64,000 nucleotides of DNA from Parapristionchus giblindavisi (lineage: Eukaryota; Nematoda; Chromadorea; Rhabditida; Diplogasteridae), in contig CALSFV010000255.1 in the NCBI GenBank assembly GCA_943737045.1, forward strand, positions 496,001 through 560,000. Direction: 5' to 3'. The notes beneath the pieces were generated by a model. It was not told where the DNA came from and did not search any database. It worked only from the letters and a program-made list of their open reading frames with translations. Of this stretch, positions 47,073-59,000 are shown piece after piece (position 1 is the first letter of the stretch; every line of letters begins with the position of its first letter). The position numbers and the translations under genes are program-made.

Positions 47073-50000
47073 ATGAATCTTCATCTCTTTCCACGAAAGA
47101 AACGACGAAGAGATGACATCATTCATCTCACTCTAATCACTATATTATGTATCCTACAAGGAACACAAGCTAAGAAGGTACGCTAGCGATCTTTTGATCT
47201 TTGATCTTTGTTCCGAAGGGCTGATCTTTGAGCTTTCGAGTGTTTTGCACAATGATTATCTCGTGGGATAGATCCACCAAAATCGACGAAAATATTAACC
47301 TTTTTCATTGAGATTTGACTGTTGCGTTTTATCTCTAAATGGGGGTAGTGACACACACTTGAATAGTCGTTTGATATTCAAAGACCATCAATGATCTTTT
47401 CAGTTGGATGAGTTCATCTTCACAGCTCCTCTCTACAATTATTCATTCGTTGAGAATGGACGATCCATAGCTAAGTGAGTGCATCTTGTTGTTGTTGTAG
47501 TGATAGATCAAATAGACTATATTACTAGTACATATATATTGTTCTTACAATTACATTTGTGTCTTATGTACACTTACTTCGAACTGATTGTCCTTATTCT
47601 TTTCTTGACTTTTATCCAGTGGCCGTATGCAAGAACCGTTTTCCGGGAAAATGTGACGTCATTAGCGTAGGCGGAGGCGTTTTCCAAAAATCCTCCGCCT
47701 ACGCTAATGACGTCACATTTTCCCGGAAAACGGTTTTCCATTGTTCTTGCATACGGCCACTGGCTGAAACATGAATCTCACGTGTGTGAACATTTAATAG
47801 ATAAAGTAATAGTAGTTCTATTACTATATCTTCGATCTCTCACTATCATTGATAACAAACATTGGTTCATATCTTTGTGTTATCATCCAATCATCAATTC
47901 ACGAATACTATCTCATTATCATCTATCATTAACATAGATAAAACCCACCAAATCAGCTGATAAAGTTGTTTAAAATGTAAATATAATATGATTGATTTGG
48001 AGATGTGATGATCTAATTCGTCCGGGTGTTCCTCTTCTCCCCGAATGTACTACGGTCGAATTCAGAGTTATTGTAAGTATTATCTTATCCTTGCATTATT
48101 CTTGATCGATAGTGTTATCCCTTTTGATTATATATGATTTATTCATTCATTTGATTGATTAGTGATTGATTCTATGACCATTCATGTTAGAGTAATTGTT
48201 TTAATCATTTGCTTTATTTCTTAAATATTGATTGATTTGTTTGATTATTGATTGATTATTGATTGATTTCAGAGTGGAGACAGTGATTCGAATGGAGTTT
48301 CCTCAAAGGATCGATTCGATTCATCTCCTCATCGAATCGGAAACTTTGTATTCATGAAGATCTCACAACGACCCGATCAACAACCACTCAATAGAGAATT
48401 GAAGGTATTGATTGATTGATTATTGATTAGTTGGGTAGATCACTTGGTAAAAGGATAGTTCCTCTATGACAAAGCAATTGGCCATGATGGAATCCATAAG
48501 ATGGATACTGTAGATTGATTATTTATAGGTAAGAGGGATTGTTGTGGGATTATTGTAGATAGAATCACAACAAAGATCAAAGATCAATCTCTGATCTTTC
48601 CCATTTCAGTCTCATTATTCTCTGATCGTTCGTGCCCATTGTACAAAGAGAGATTCATCTAAATTGGAGACAACAACAAATATCAATATTCGAGTTGAAG
48701 ATGTCAATGATCAATCTCCACTACCTGAAGAAGATATCATAGAGACCAAGATTGATGCTCTCGTTAGTTTTGATCTTTGATCTTTCCTTTTACATCCATT
48801 AGTTCGTTATATGTCATCATTTTAATATTTGCAATTATCCTAGATTGCCAAATTCTGTATGTTCTTAAATTTTCTTTATTGTTTTTTTTCATAATTCTTC
48901 ACACTACACTATAGTGTGAAGTGTAGTTAGTTTACGGATGTTGTGATCTTTGATCTTTGATCTTTGGTATTGATCTCCTCGTTTCAGTCAATACCATTCA
49001 CACACGTTGTATGTGTGGCAGCATCAGATGCAGATTCAGGAGTTAATGGAGAGGTTATCTATAGCCTGGCTGAGAGAAATGGAGAATATACTATTGATCC
49101 GTTCACTGGATGTATTAGAACATTGAGGAGTCCACTCAGGTATTGATTCATTGATTTTGATATTATTGATTTGTTTTGTCGTGTGATATAACCGTTGGTT
49201 TGAACCCGTTGGATCGGTGTCGCACGAATGATTTGTATCATTCAAATTTTATTATGGGTTGATAACTGTGGGAGGAATAAGGAAAAACAGTTGAATTGAT
49301 GTATCACGAATATTTCATATCATTCGATTTCTATTCTCCCTTGATTACAATCAGATCTCAACTTGTTGAATTAATGTAGCGAGGTCTATTCATATGCGTG
49401 TCTATGTCTGCTAGTGATGCTGGATAACATTATTATTCTCATTACAGACACAATTCGACCACTCTTCGTATTCGAATCGAAGATCGTGCATCTCGTCTAT
49501 TCTATTATGATGACAAGACCAGAGTCGAAGCCTCCTTTGCTGAAGTCAAGGTAATACTTCTATCATCAATTAATCAATAATTGAAAGGTTACTGTCGTTG
49601 CATATAGTGTTAGGGGATGGGGCTTCATGAGACATCAATCAATGAAATGTTTGTTTGTCAGATTACGGTAATGGATCGTCGTCGTGATCGATTGAATGTT
49701 CTAGTGGAGAAGAAATCGATCGATACATCGGAAGAAGCGATTGAGAGACAACAGATCGCTGCTGTGATCCGAGTAGAAGAGGAGAGGACTGATGAGAGGG
49801 AGAAAGAGGTATGAAAATTGTGGTGTAACTGTAGTCTGATTGCGGAGACTGTGATACTGTAGTTATTGATTACTGTAGTTGTTGATTATTGTGATTATTG
49901 GTTGTATTGATTACAGCCCAAATACGATGTAGTGATCATGAATGAACATGAGACTGGAGGACTCTTTGATCTTCGACGTGAAACTCCGTCTAGTTGGTCT

Positions 50001-53000
50001 CTACTCACTAGACCTCACATGCACATTCCATCCAAACCAAAGGTACTGTAGATCATATCAATCAATCAATACTCTAGAGGTACTGTAGTATTGAGTCTAT
50101 CGATCTCTTGAAGGTGTGGGTTCGAGCGGGAACCGACTCTGCTCACGAGAGGAACACGACCGCTGAGATCACTCTGGATACGATAGAACTGCACAATATC
50201 ACCTTCGAGAAGGTATACTATAGTGATATTGATTGATTTGTGTGATTTATTGATTGATTGTAGACTGAATATTCGTTCATCGTTCGAGAAGACATGGCTA
50301 TTGGTCGTCCAATCGGAATTGTTAGTGCATCTGTGTTGAGAAGAGAAGATGAGAAGACATTGAGGTGCGATTGATCTTTGATCTTTACCTTAATCTCTTT
50401 GAGTTACCGTATCGAGACAACATCCGAAGAGTCTGTACCATTCTCGATTGATGAGGAATCCGGACGAATACGTGTATCATCATGGTTGGATTACGAGATG
50501 AAGAATGATTACTCATTCAATGTTCTAGCTAAGGTATGGTAGATGATCTTTGATCTTTGATCTCTCGTTCTGATCTTTGATCTATGATCTCTTTAAGTTG
50601 AAAGGACACGGCCATCAGACGATGACAGGAGTGAAGATTACGGTAGAAGATTCGAATGATCACACTCCCTCATTCCCTGTCAAATTGACACGAATGAACT
50701 CGATTGTCATTCCGGAGAAGGCCAAACCTGTACGTTTGTTGTTTCACACAATCACATGATAAGCTGAAGATAGTGTACTCTCATTTGTCGTAACACATTT
50801 TGAAAATGTCCATTATTCGTAGTTCGTAATGTACTTTTCGAACTATGTGTCTTATTGGTAATTCTTTGTGATTTGGTGATGCACCCGTCATTTACATGTT
50901 TCACTGTTCAGATATACTCAATGATGACTTGATCTGACTTGATCTTTTCAGTTTATCAATCAAAAAATGTTTTACTCTATAACATTATCAATCTTCATCT
51001 GACATTTTACATGTCTCTTTTTATAGGGTTATCCTCTTCTCAACATCTCATCTCTTGATCGTGATTCGGGTCTCAACGGGAAAATATCATATCGATTGAT
51101 TGCCCTCCCTCCGTCAAAGGGTGAACCGCCATTCAAGATCGATACCAACTATGGCAATGTAAGTGTGATCTATTATTGATTGATAGTTACAGTAATCATA
51201 TAATCAATCAATATTCGGATGATATATTGTAGATCACTCTTGGTCGTCTACCTCTGAATGAGTCTTCGTGGATGATTGGAGTGATTGCATCGGATAATTC
51301 AATCGATCCTAGAATTGCCCAATTGACTCTTGCTTTTCATAAGAATGGATCTACGGTAATAATGAGATTACTGTAGATGTACAAGTTACCGTAACCCTAC
51401 CGTATTTCAGCCTCTGAAATTACCTGATCATCGATTGATTGTGAACATGAATGAACATGCTCCTGTACTGCTCGATGAGGAGGAATCATTTGAAATTGAT
51501 GAGGATGCTGAGATTGGAGAGGTTATTGATTGATTTTATTGTGTTATTATTGATTGATTATATCTAATTGTGTTGAATGTGTGCGTGTGACTCACTTGAA
51601 TAGATTGAGGCTTGACCTATACTGGGCTTATCCTTCCATCTCTCCCTCTCCCTCTCCCTCTCCCTCTACGTCTAGATGAGGTCGAGAGGGGTCCTCGGAT
51701 TACGGAACACCTTTAGAAGACTGTTCGATTAAGAGGAAACGGAGATTGAATGAAGAGAAAGAGAAAGAGGAGAAGGATAAAGGAAGATTAGTATATGGAT
51801 GAATGAATGAATGAAGATTAGATTGTAGAAGATGAGTAAATGAGAAGAGAGGGATAGGGAGAGGGGAGTTAGACTCATTGGCATAATGAATGGTTAGCTT
51901 AAGATAGAAATGAATATATAATAGTATAATAGATTGAATAGAGTAGAGGGGATTAGTATACATGTTAGGTGATGGAGTGAATGAATGAATAGAGGGATAA
52001 GTTGAGATAATCTGTTCTAAAGACAAGAAAAGGGATGAAAACTCTTGGTTTTACACTCTATCTGCCCTTCTTTTCGTAGCTATTGAACAGTAGATTAGAT
52101 GAATTAGAGAGGGATGGGAAACAGATGGAATGAGTCTATGTGAGATTTACAATGACAATGTGGAGGTAGAGAGATCAAAGATCAATAATTCAGATAATTG
52201 GTCGTATTCCGTGTCGTGACGATGATTCGTATCATTCTGAATCACTTCGATTCGCTACTCTCGATCATCATATTGATATTGATGACAATGGAACATTGAC
52301 CGTAGCGAGACCACCCACAGAGCTACTCCCGCACGGAAAACAAGAGGTATACTTTAACGCCCCGGATTATTGATTATCGATTGATTCAGATTCTCCATCC
52401 GTTCATGGTGACTGTATACGATCGAGGAGTTCCGTCGAAGAATGCGACGAGACAGTACGCAGTGCGCATACGAGATGTCAACGATCATGCACCGGTATTT
52501 GATAAGGTACGGTAGGGGAACGATGGAGGACTATCGTGGAGTGACTTTATTGTGTCATTGAACAGATTATAGAGGGGCAACAAGTCGTTGATGGGATGAG
52601 AGGATCCCTGGGGTGAATGAGAATGAAGGGAGGGAGCTTGTTTATATGTGTCTTATTCGTCTTATATAGATGACAGATGTCCATATAAGGGGTCCTTGGA
52701 TGGACGAAGAAGAAGAAGAAGAAGAAGAAGAAGAGGGTTGAGATATGGTGGTGTGAGGGGAAATGTTGTGATTTATTAGGGAATTTGGACTCCATATTAT
52801 GGAGTAAATGAATGATTTTGTCTTCATTTTGATCAACCTTTAGGTTGTATTAAGAAGTAATACAATGTGTATCTTGTGGGTACTACTATATTCTTGTGTT
52901 CCGATCAGATGAGAGAGAAGGAGAGTGGGAAATATGAGTGGATATAGTAGATGGAAAGGTTGGAGTAGATATTATGGTATATGGAATTGATATCTATAAC

Positions 53001-56000
53001 TAAGCTAGATTGTGTTGGCTAATGCATTAATGTGAGAAGTTCCTTTCTACCTCTGCCTCTCCCTCTCCCTCTCCTTCTCCCTCTCTCTTTCGTTCTCCGT
53101 CTCCCTCTCCCTCTCCTTCTCTCTCTCCTTCTCTCTCTCCCTCTCCTTCTCCATTTATGGAAGAGGTAGAAGGATAAGCTTCCATAATTAGTGTGTAGTA
53201 GTGGAAGTGGATGATATCGAATGACAAGCGAAGTGGATAATAGAATGAATGAATGAATGAACACTATTATTCTATCCAAATGAATGACAATGAGGGTTAA
53301 GGGACTATGAGTATACGGTAGACAATTATCGATTTATTGATAGTTGATATTGATTGATTTCAGCCGTGGTACCGTATTCGTGTGGCAGAGAATACACCAG
53401 AGGGTACGGTGGTACTGAAGGTGTCAGCCACAGACGAAGATGGAGGAGAGAATGGAAGAGTACGGTATGAGATGGCAGAGAAGAATACGGTATCTGATGG
53501 AGGATCAATGATGATGATTACGGTAGATGAGAAGAGTGGAGATATCACATTGAATGGACAATTGGATAGAGAGACTGCTGAATCTCATCGGTTTGTTGTC
53601 TTTTGAGTCATTCCTACACATGAAGTACCAGTGGTCTTCTGGTTTCTCTCGTATTTAATAGTCTAACAAACATAAATACCACTGGTACATAGTGGAGTTG
53701 CCAATGTCAATATTTATTATTAATGCAAATAATAATAATAATTGAAATAATAATACAAATGACATCGATATATTTGTTTACAGTTTCACCATAATGGCAT
53801 ACGATGGTGGTTCTCCATCTCGTATTTCATTCGCCAATCTGACTATTGATGTCGATGATGTCAATGATAATCCTCCACGATGTGCACAACAACAAATGAT
53901 GGTTAGTAGATCAAACAAGATATTGATTTATCGATTGATTGAACAAGATTTGTATATCTGATGACATACTGTATCTGGTTTTCCAATCATTAATATGTGA
54001 ATATGATTGTAGACCCGTATAAGTGAGGATTGGCCAGATGGTGCACTCGTTGGTTGTATCGCAGCTCATGATGATGATGCTGAAGCCAATGGACGTCTAG
54101 CTTATGCGTTAGAGATGGAGAGAATGAACGATGGAGAGGTATACTGTAGTCTCATCTATCGACAACTAACTTTATATTGATTGATTATATTGCAGCCATG
54201 GCCATTCCGTATCGATCGTCATTCTGGTTGTGTGTTCGTCAAGTCGAAGATTCCTCTCGACTACGAGAAGAGATCATCATACAATCTATCCATTGAGGTA
54301 TACGGTAGATCATCAAATATCCAATCAATAAATCGATAATCATAGGTCTCGGATAATGGTGAGACTCCCCTGTCGACACTGTGTCATCTGACTGTAGAAC
54401 TAATTGATATCAATGAGAATCGTCATCCACCCGCCTTTGAGGATACTGTACTAGAGGCCAGTGTATACGGTAAGAGGCATTAGAGCTATCATGAAGTGAT
54501 TTTAATATCGCTATATATTGTTGTAATATTGATTTATTGATTGATGTTTGCAGAGAATGAGCCGATCGGTACTCTTGTAATCAATCTGGTAGTCAATGAT
54601 GCTGATGGAGGAGGAGGCAATGGAAGTATGGAGATTGTTGGAGGAGATGGACGAGCTGCATTCACTGTTGTTGGAGGTACGGTAGATTACTCTAGTTGTA
54701 GGGGTTATTGTATCGGGATGAGGATATTGATTACTGTAGGAGTTGGATGGTTACCGTTTTACGGATTGTATGGTAGTGGGATACGGTAGTCAATATAATT
54801 GGGGTAAGCTTGATTCTATTGTATTGTTCATGTGTATGAGAGAGGGAGACAAGTGCATACTTGATTAACCTCTTCTTCTTCTTCTATTTTTGATTGTTTC
54901 TTCTATTGATTCACTTCCTTCCTTCTGCTTATTCTATTCTATTCACTCACTCTCCATACCATAGATGGAGGTTGGGAGGGGATAATTAGTACCTTTGTCA
55001 TTACTCTTTTTTTGTCTTCTCTCTCCTCTGTCTCTCTCACTCAATGGCGCTTCTTTTGTCTATTCATGGGAGGTCAGTCAGAATAAATGATTATTATGAG
55101 AAGAAGATCATCGATCCATTGAATAAGCCAATGGATATAATAATAATAATAATAAATTTATCTGACCTCGGAGGGTATTTTTAAGATTCATAATTAAATG
55201 TTTGAAGAATATGATAAATTCAGGAGGTAAGAAGGAAGGCTGCGATTACTTGATTGTAGCATACAATACTATGAACCATATTAATGATTGATATGACTAT
55301 TGTTTGGAATGAATGGTAGAATATCGAATATCGATGAATGGAATGATTGAAGGAATGAGAACACTTGAGACATGCTTAGATTGAGTCCATTTCCTCTATT
55401 TCCTCTTCCCCTCTCCATGGAAGCCTAGTCTAATGACAGTTCCTCTCCCTCTCCTTCCTGTATAGTCCGGGACATACAATTCCTTAGGCGACGTGTCTTA
55501 TGCTCTTTATGGCGTCTCGTAAAAGACAATGTTCTTTTACGATGATACAACAACGTATATAAGCCGAGACGATTGTAGCTGTGTCATGTTTGGAATAAAG
55601 AGGATGGTTACTCCTATTGGTTGTTGTACTGCATCGAACCATGGACGGTAGTCCGAACATGGCGACCACGGTAGTGTAACAACACAGAATGGGACGTAAC
55701 CACCTTCTTCTCTTCTTTCATTTTTGTGTAATTTGTGTAATTTGTGTAATTTGTGTAATTTGTGAAATTTGTGTAATTTGTGACTGACTGCTTTGTACGA
55801 TTCCTTTACCCGCACTTTGTATATTGACCCTGAATTATTAATTGTTATCCTGTGATGTTAGTTTTTTACCCGTAATTGTTAGGTTAGTACAGTAGTTAGT
55901 AGTAGTTTTTTGGTTAGTATAGTAGTATGTTACTAATTGTAAGATCAGGCGTGTTTTCTTCGCGTAGTTATTGACATTCAATTATACATGATTCCTTTTT

Positions 56001-59000
56001 CGACAAAGGTACAGGTGTTGAAGACGAATAATTGTCTTCCTAATTGCATGTATCAAATCAAGGGGAACGCATTCGTGCTTCCATGAATGCGTGAAAAATT
56101 AACTTACGAAAGTTGTGGGAAATTATGTGTCTTACACGCACTATTTCGAGGAGATACCAATAATCATTACTTAGATGGGAAATAACAAGGGAATAAATAG
56201 TAGATGAACGCTTCAAGATTCTGGGAGCTGACTGAAGCTCAACATGTGATTACTCAACCGAAGAATGGTTCACCCATTCCTCGGCTACTTACTCAACCAC
56301 AGATCCAGGAGCATCTTGATCTGAGGCTAACTGCTCAACCCCTCGGGGCTAATGATGACGATGATGATACTCTGAGAGCACTGAGTGATCCGTTCGATAG
56401 AATGCAAATTCATCGAAATCCACAGGGACTCATGTTCACAGCTGAGGCTCGTTTACCTACACTGGATATCACTCCATTTGAAGGTGATCGTGTCCTTTGG
56501 CCTGAATTTTTTGAACAGTTCGTGGATTTGATCCATTCCAAGCAAAACTTCACAAAGGGTACTGAGTTCTCATCTCTCCGTAATCTATTGAGAGGCGAAG
56601 CCCGATTGATGATCTCTGGTCTCACGGAAACGTAACTATGATACTGCAATTTCCATTCTGAAAGGATATTATGGTGGTACGAAAGAAATAGCTACAAGAC
56701 TTCGGAATGAACTCTCTGATCTTCCTAATTGTAAGAAAACGGATGGAACTCTAGCTAACAGAACTGGGATTGGAACCAGACAATTATGACATGGCTCATA
56801 TCATATCAAGAAGATTTATTCAGGGCACAGAGATGATAACAACATGAGTATGCAGATGATTTTGTATAAAATGGAAGACATGGTTAAACAGACTTCGTCT
56901 ATACTTGAGATGTCTGAAGAAGCATCACAAATTTGCATGTCGATCACGTGACCGATGTTTTTATTGTGATCATGATCATAACAGTATTCTCTGCAAGAGA
57001 TGTGATGAATCTGCCGGTTATCGTTCTAGATCCCGTGAACCAAGAAACTCATATCAGCATCTCAGAACAAATGTATAATGAATGTGACGACAGGCACGAA
57101 GACATGTGATTATGATCAGTCAACTCTTCTCATTTTTTCTCCGAGTAATCAAGACCTATGCATGAGTTTTCATGATAACAATAACACGATGGTAGGAAAC
57201 ATCATACTTAGTCCTGTGCATATTATATTATAAAAAAATTGAATATTACACTAGAGATCATAAAATAGTATATGAGACAATCACTCTTTGTCCATTGGCA
57301 TCTAGATGTAAAAGCGATTCATGTAAATCAATTTCACTAAATTCAACGATTTCCGATCTATCCTCTACCTCTACCAGGATGGATAATATCGATCTACCAG
57401 GATATTCTTTTGTGATGATGGAATGATTGCAATGATGGATGTGGATAGTGTTTTGCACCCTCCTGTAGATACTATCGATATTATGCTAAATCAGAAGTCG
57501 TTTATGAAGTTTCCAGCTGCAGTGTGTGGGATACTTCACTTATCATTAATATTCGAAGGGAATCATATACTCCCAAACAAGCAAAAATAACTACTACCCA
57601 ATTGCGGACTAGAACAGTGGGAGAACAATGAACAATAGATCAACGATGGAACAGTTTATCTATGCGAACTTTACGGGGCATAATGCCGAATGGTGCGAGT
57701 CAGCGTGTCTGAGATGAGCAGTACTGCAATAATAACACCTCTTTAGCGAGGTGCATCTCTTGTCGTGTCTTCTCTTCAGACATCTCAAACATAACCCACG
57801 GGCCCTGACAATATTGGTGCGGGAGGATAAGGTGGTGAATGTAGGACACGAGTTGGACCAATGGTCGCGCACTTTACAAAAGCTACAGTAAACTTGTACA
57901 CTCTTAGCATGGGCCGGCTGGGATGATCCTTCATTGTCATTGTTGGTAGAATCGTGAGTGCTGTTGTTGTCCTTGCTGACGTTGCTGCGCTGGAGCTTGT
58001 TCCCGTTTCCGTTCTCGTCGATGCCCTCGAAGTTGTCCTTGACGTGTGCCTTGATGGTGCGTGGTCCTCGAGACTGCTGCTGTCGTTTCACATCGGGTGG
58101 TTTGACACTCAGTTTAGAGAGTGTCCTGTGGAGACCCTCTGAGGGAGAGCCATCTGTAAAATGATCGGTTAGAATATGTATGTTAATTTGACCTACAAAT
58201 CTCTATCTCTCTATCCTCCCAAGAAGAAAAGTTGCATTGCCATAAATGATGTCAAAAAGGTATATGATTGATGTCAAAAGTATTATTGTCATTTATTTAT
58301 TTTTTTTTCTATTCTGAATTTAATATTTATTTATTTATTTATGTATTATTATTTATTTTTTTTTTTTTTTTTTATTTTTTATATATATATTTTTTTTTAT
58401 TTATCGTGATTTACATATTTAGTTAATATATTTTTGTGTGTGGACTCGAAAGTATTCTCGTTGGAAGAATGGGGAATGTGAGAAGAATTTTGAGAGAGAT
58501 ATAAAGAATAACCACTACAATAAGTACAAAGACAGGGAGAGGAATGAAGTTCAGAATCAGGGACCATAGTGTCCATCCCAATGTGAAAGGGTTAGGAATA
58601 TTGTCAAGTGAAAAGTCAATTCCATTCATGATTGTCTTGTTAGAGGCAATTGAATTACTCTTTAGACTCATATCAATGGGTGCTTCGACGAACTCCAGTA
58701 TCCCTTTGATTGTTGTGTTGACAGTATTCGAAGGACATGTTACCATACAGTTTTCAGATATAAACTGAGAGGAAAAGTGCACAGTATAATTTTTTGCTTG
58801 AATAACTGGGTTACAATCTATCAATGTGGAAAATGTTGGACATAATAATTCTCCTTTGACGTGAGAACGAGAAGTGGTACATGTCAATGTTAGTTGAACT
58901 CCCGTGTAACAGTTGAAACATCCTTGAATGGATGTTGTATTCGGTACAGAGCATTCGTCGTATTCAGTTGTCACAAGAATATTAAAGTCTTTGAGAGTCA

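Noticed and set aside
47559..47774. Frame across the palindromic element in cadherin intron 2
   Set aside because: It is the MITE sequence itself; the cadherin frame is continuous when the intron is removed.
55537..55815. Minus-strand frame with KLHKLHKLHK repeats
   Set aside because: It translates the 9-bp TTTGTGTAA array and LTR sequence of the retroelement.
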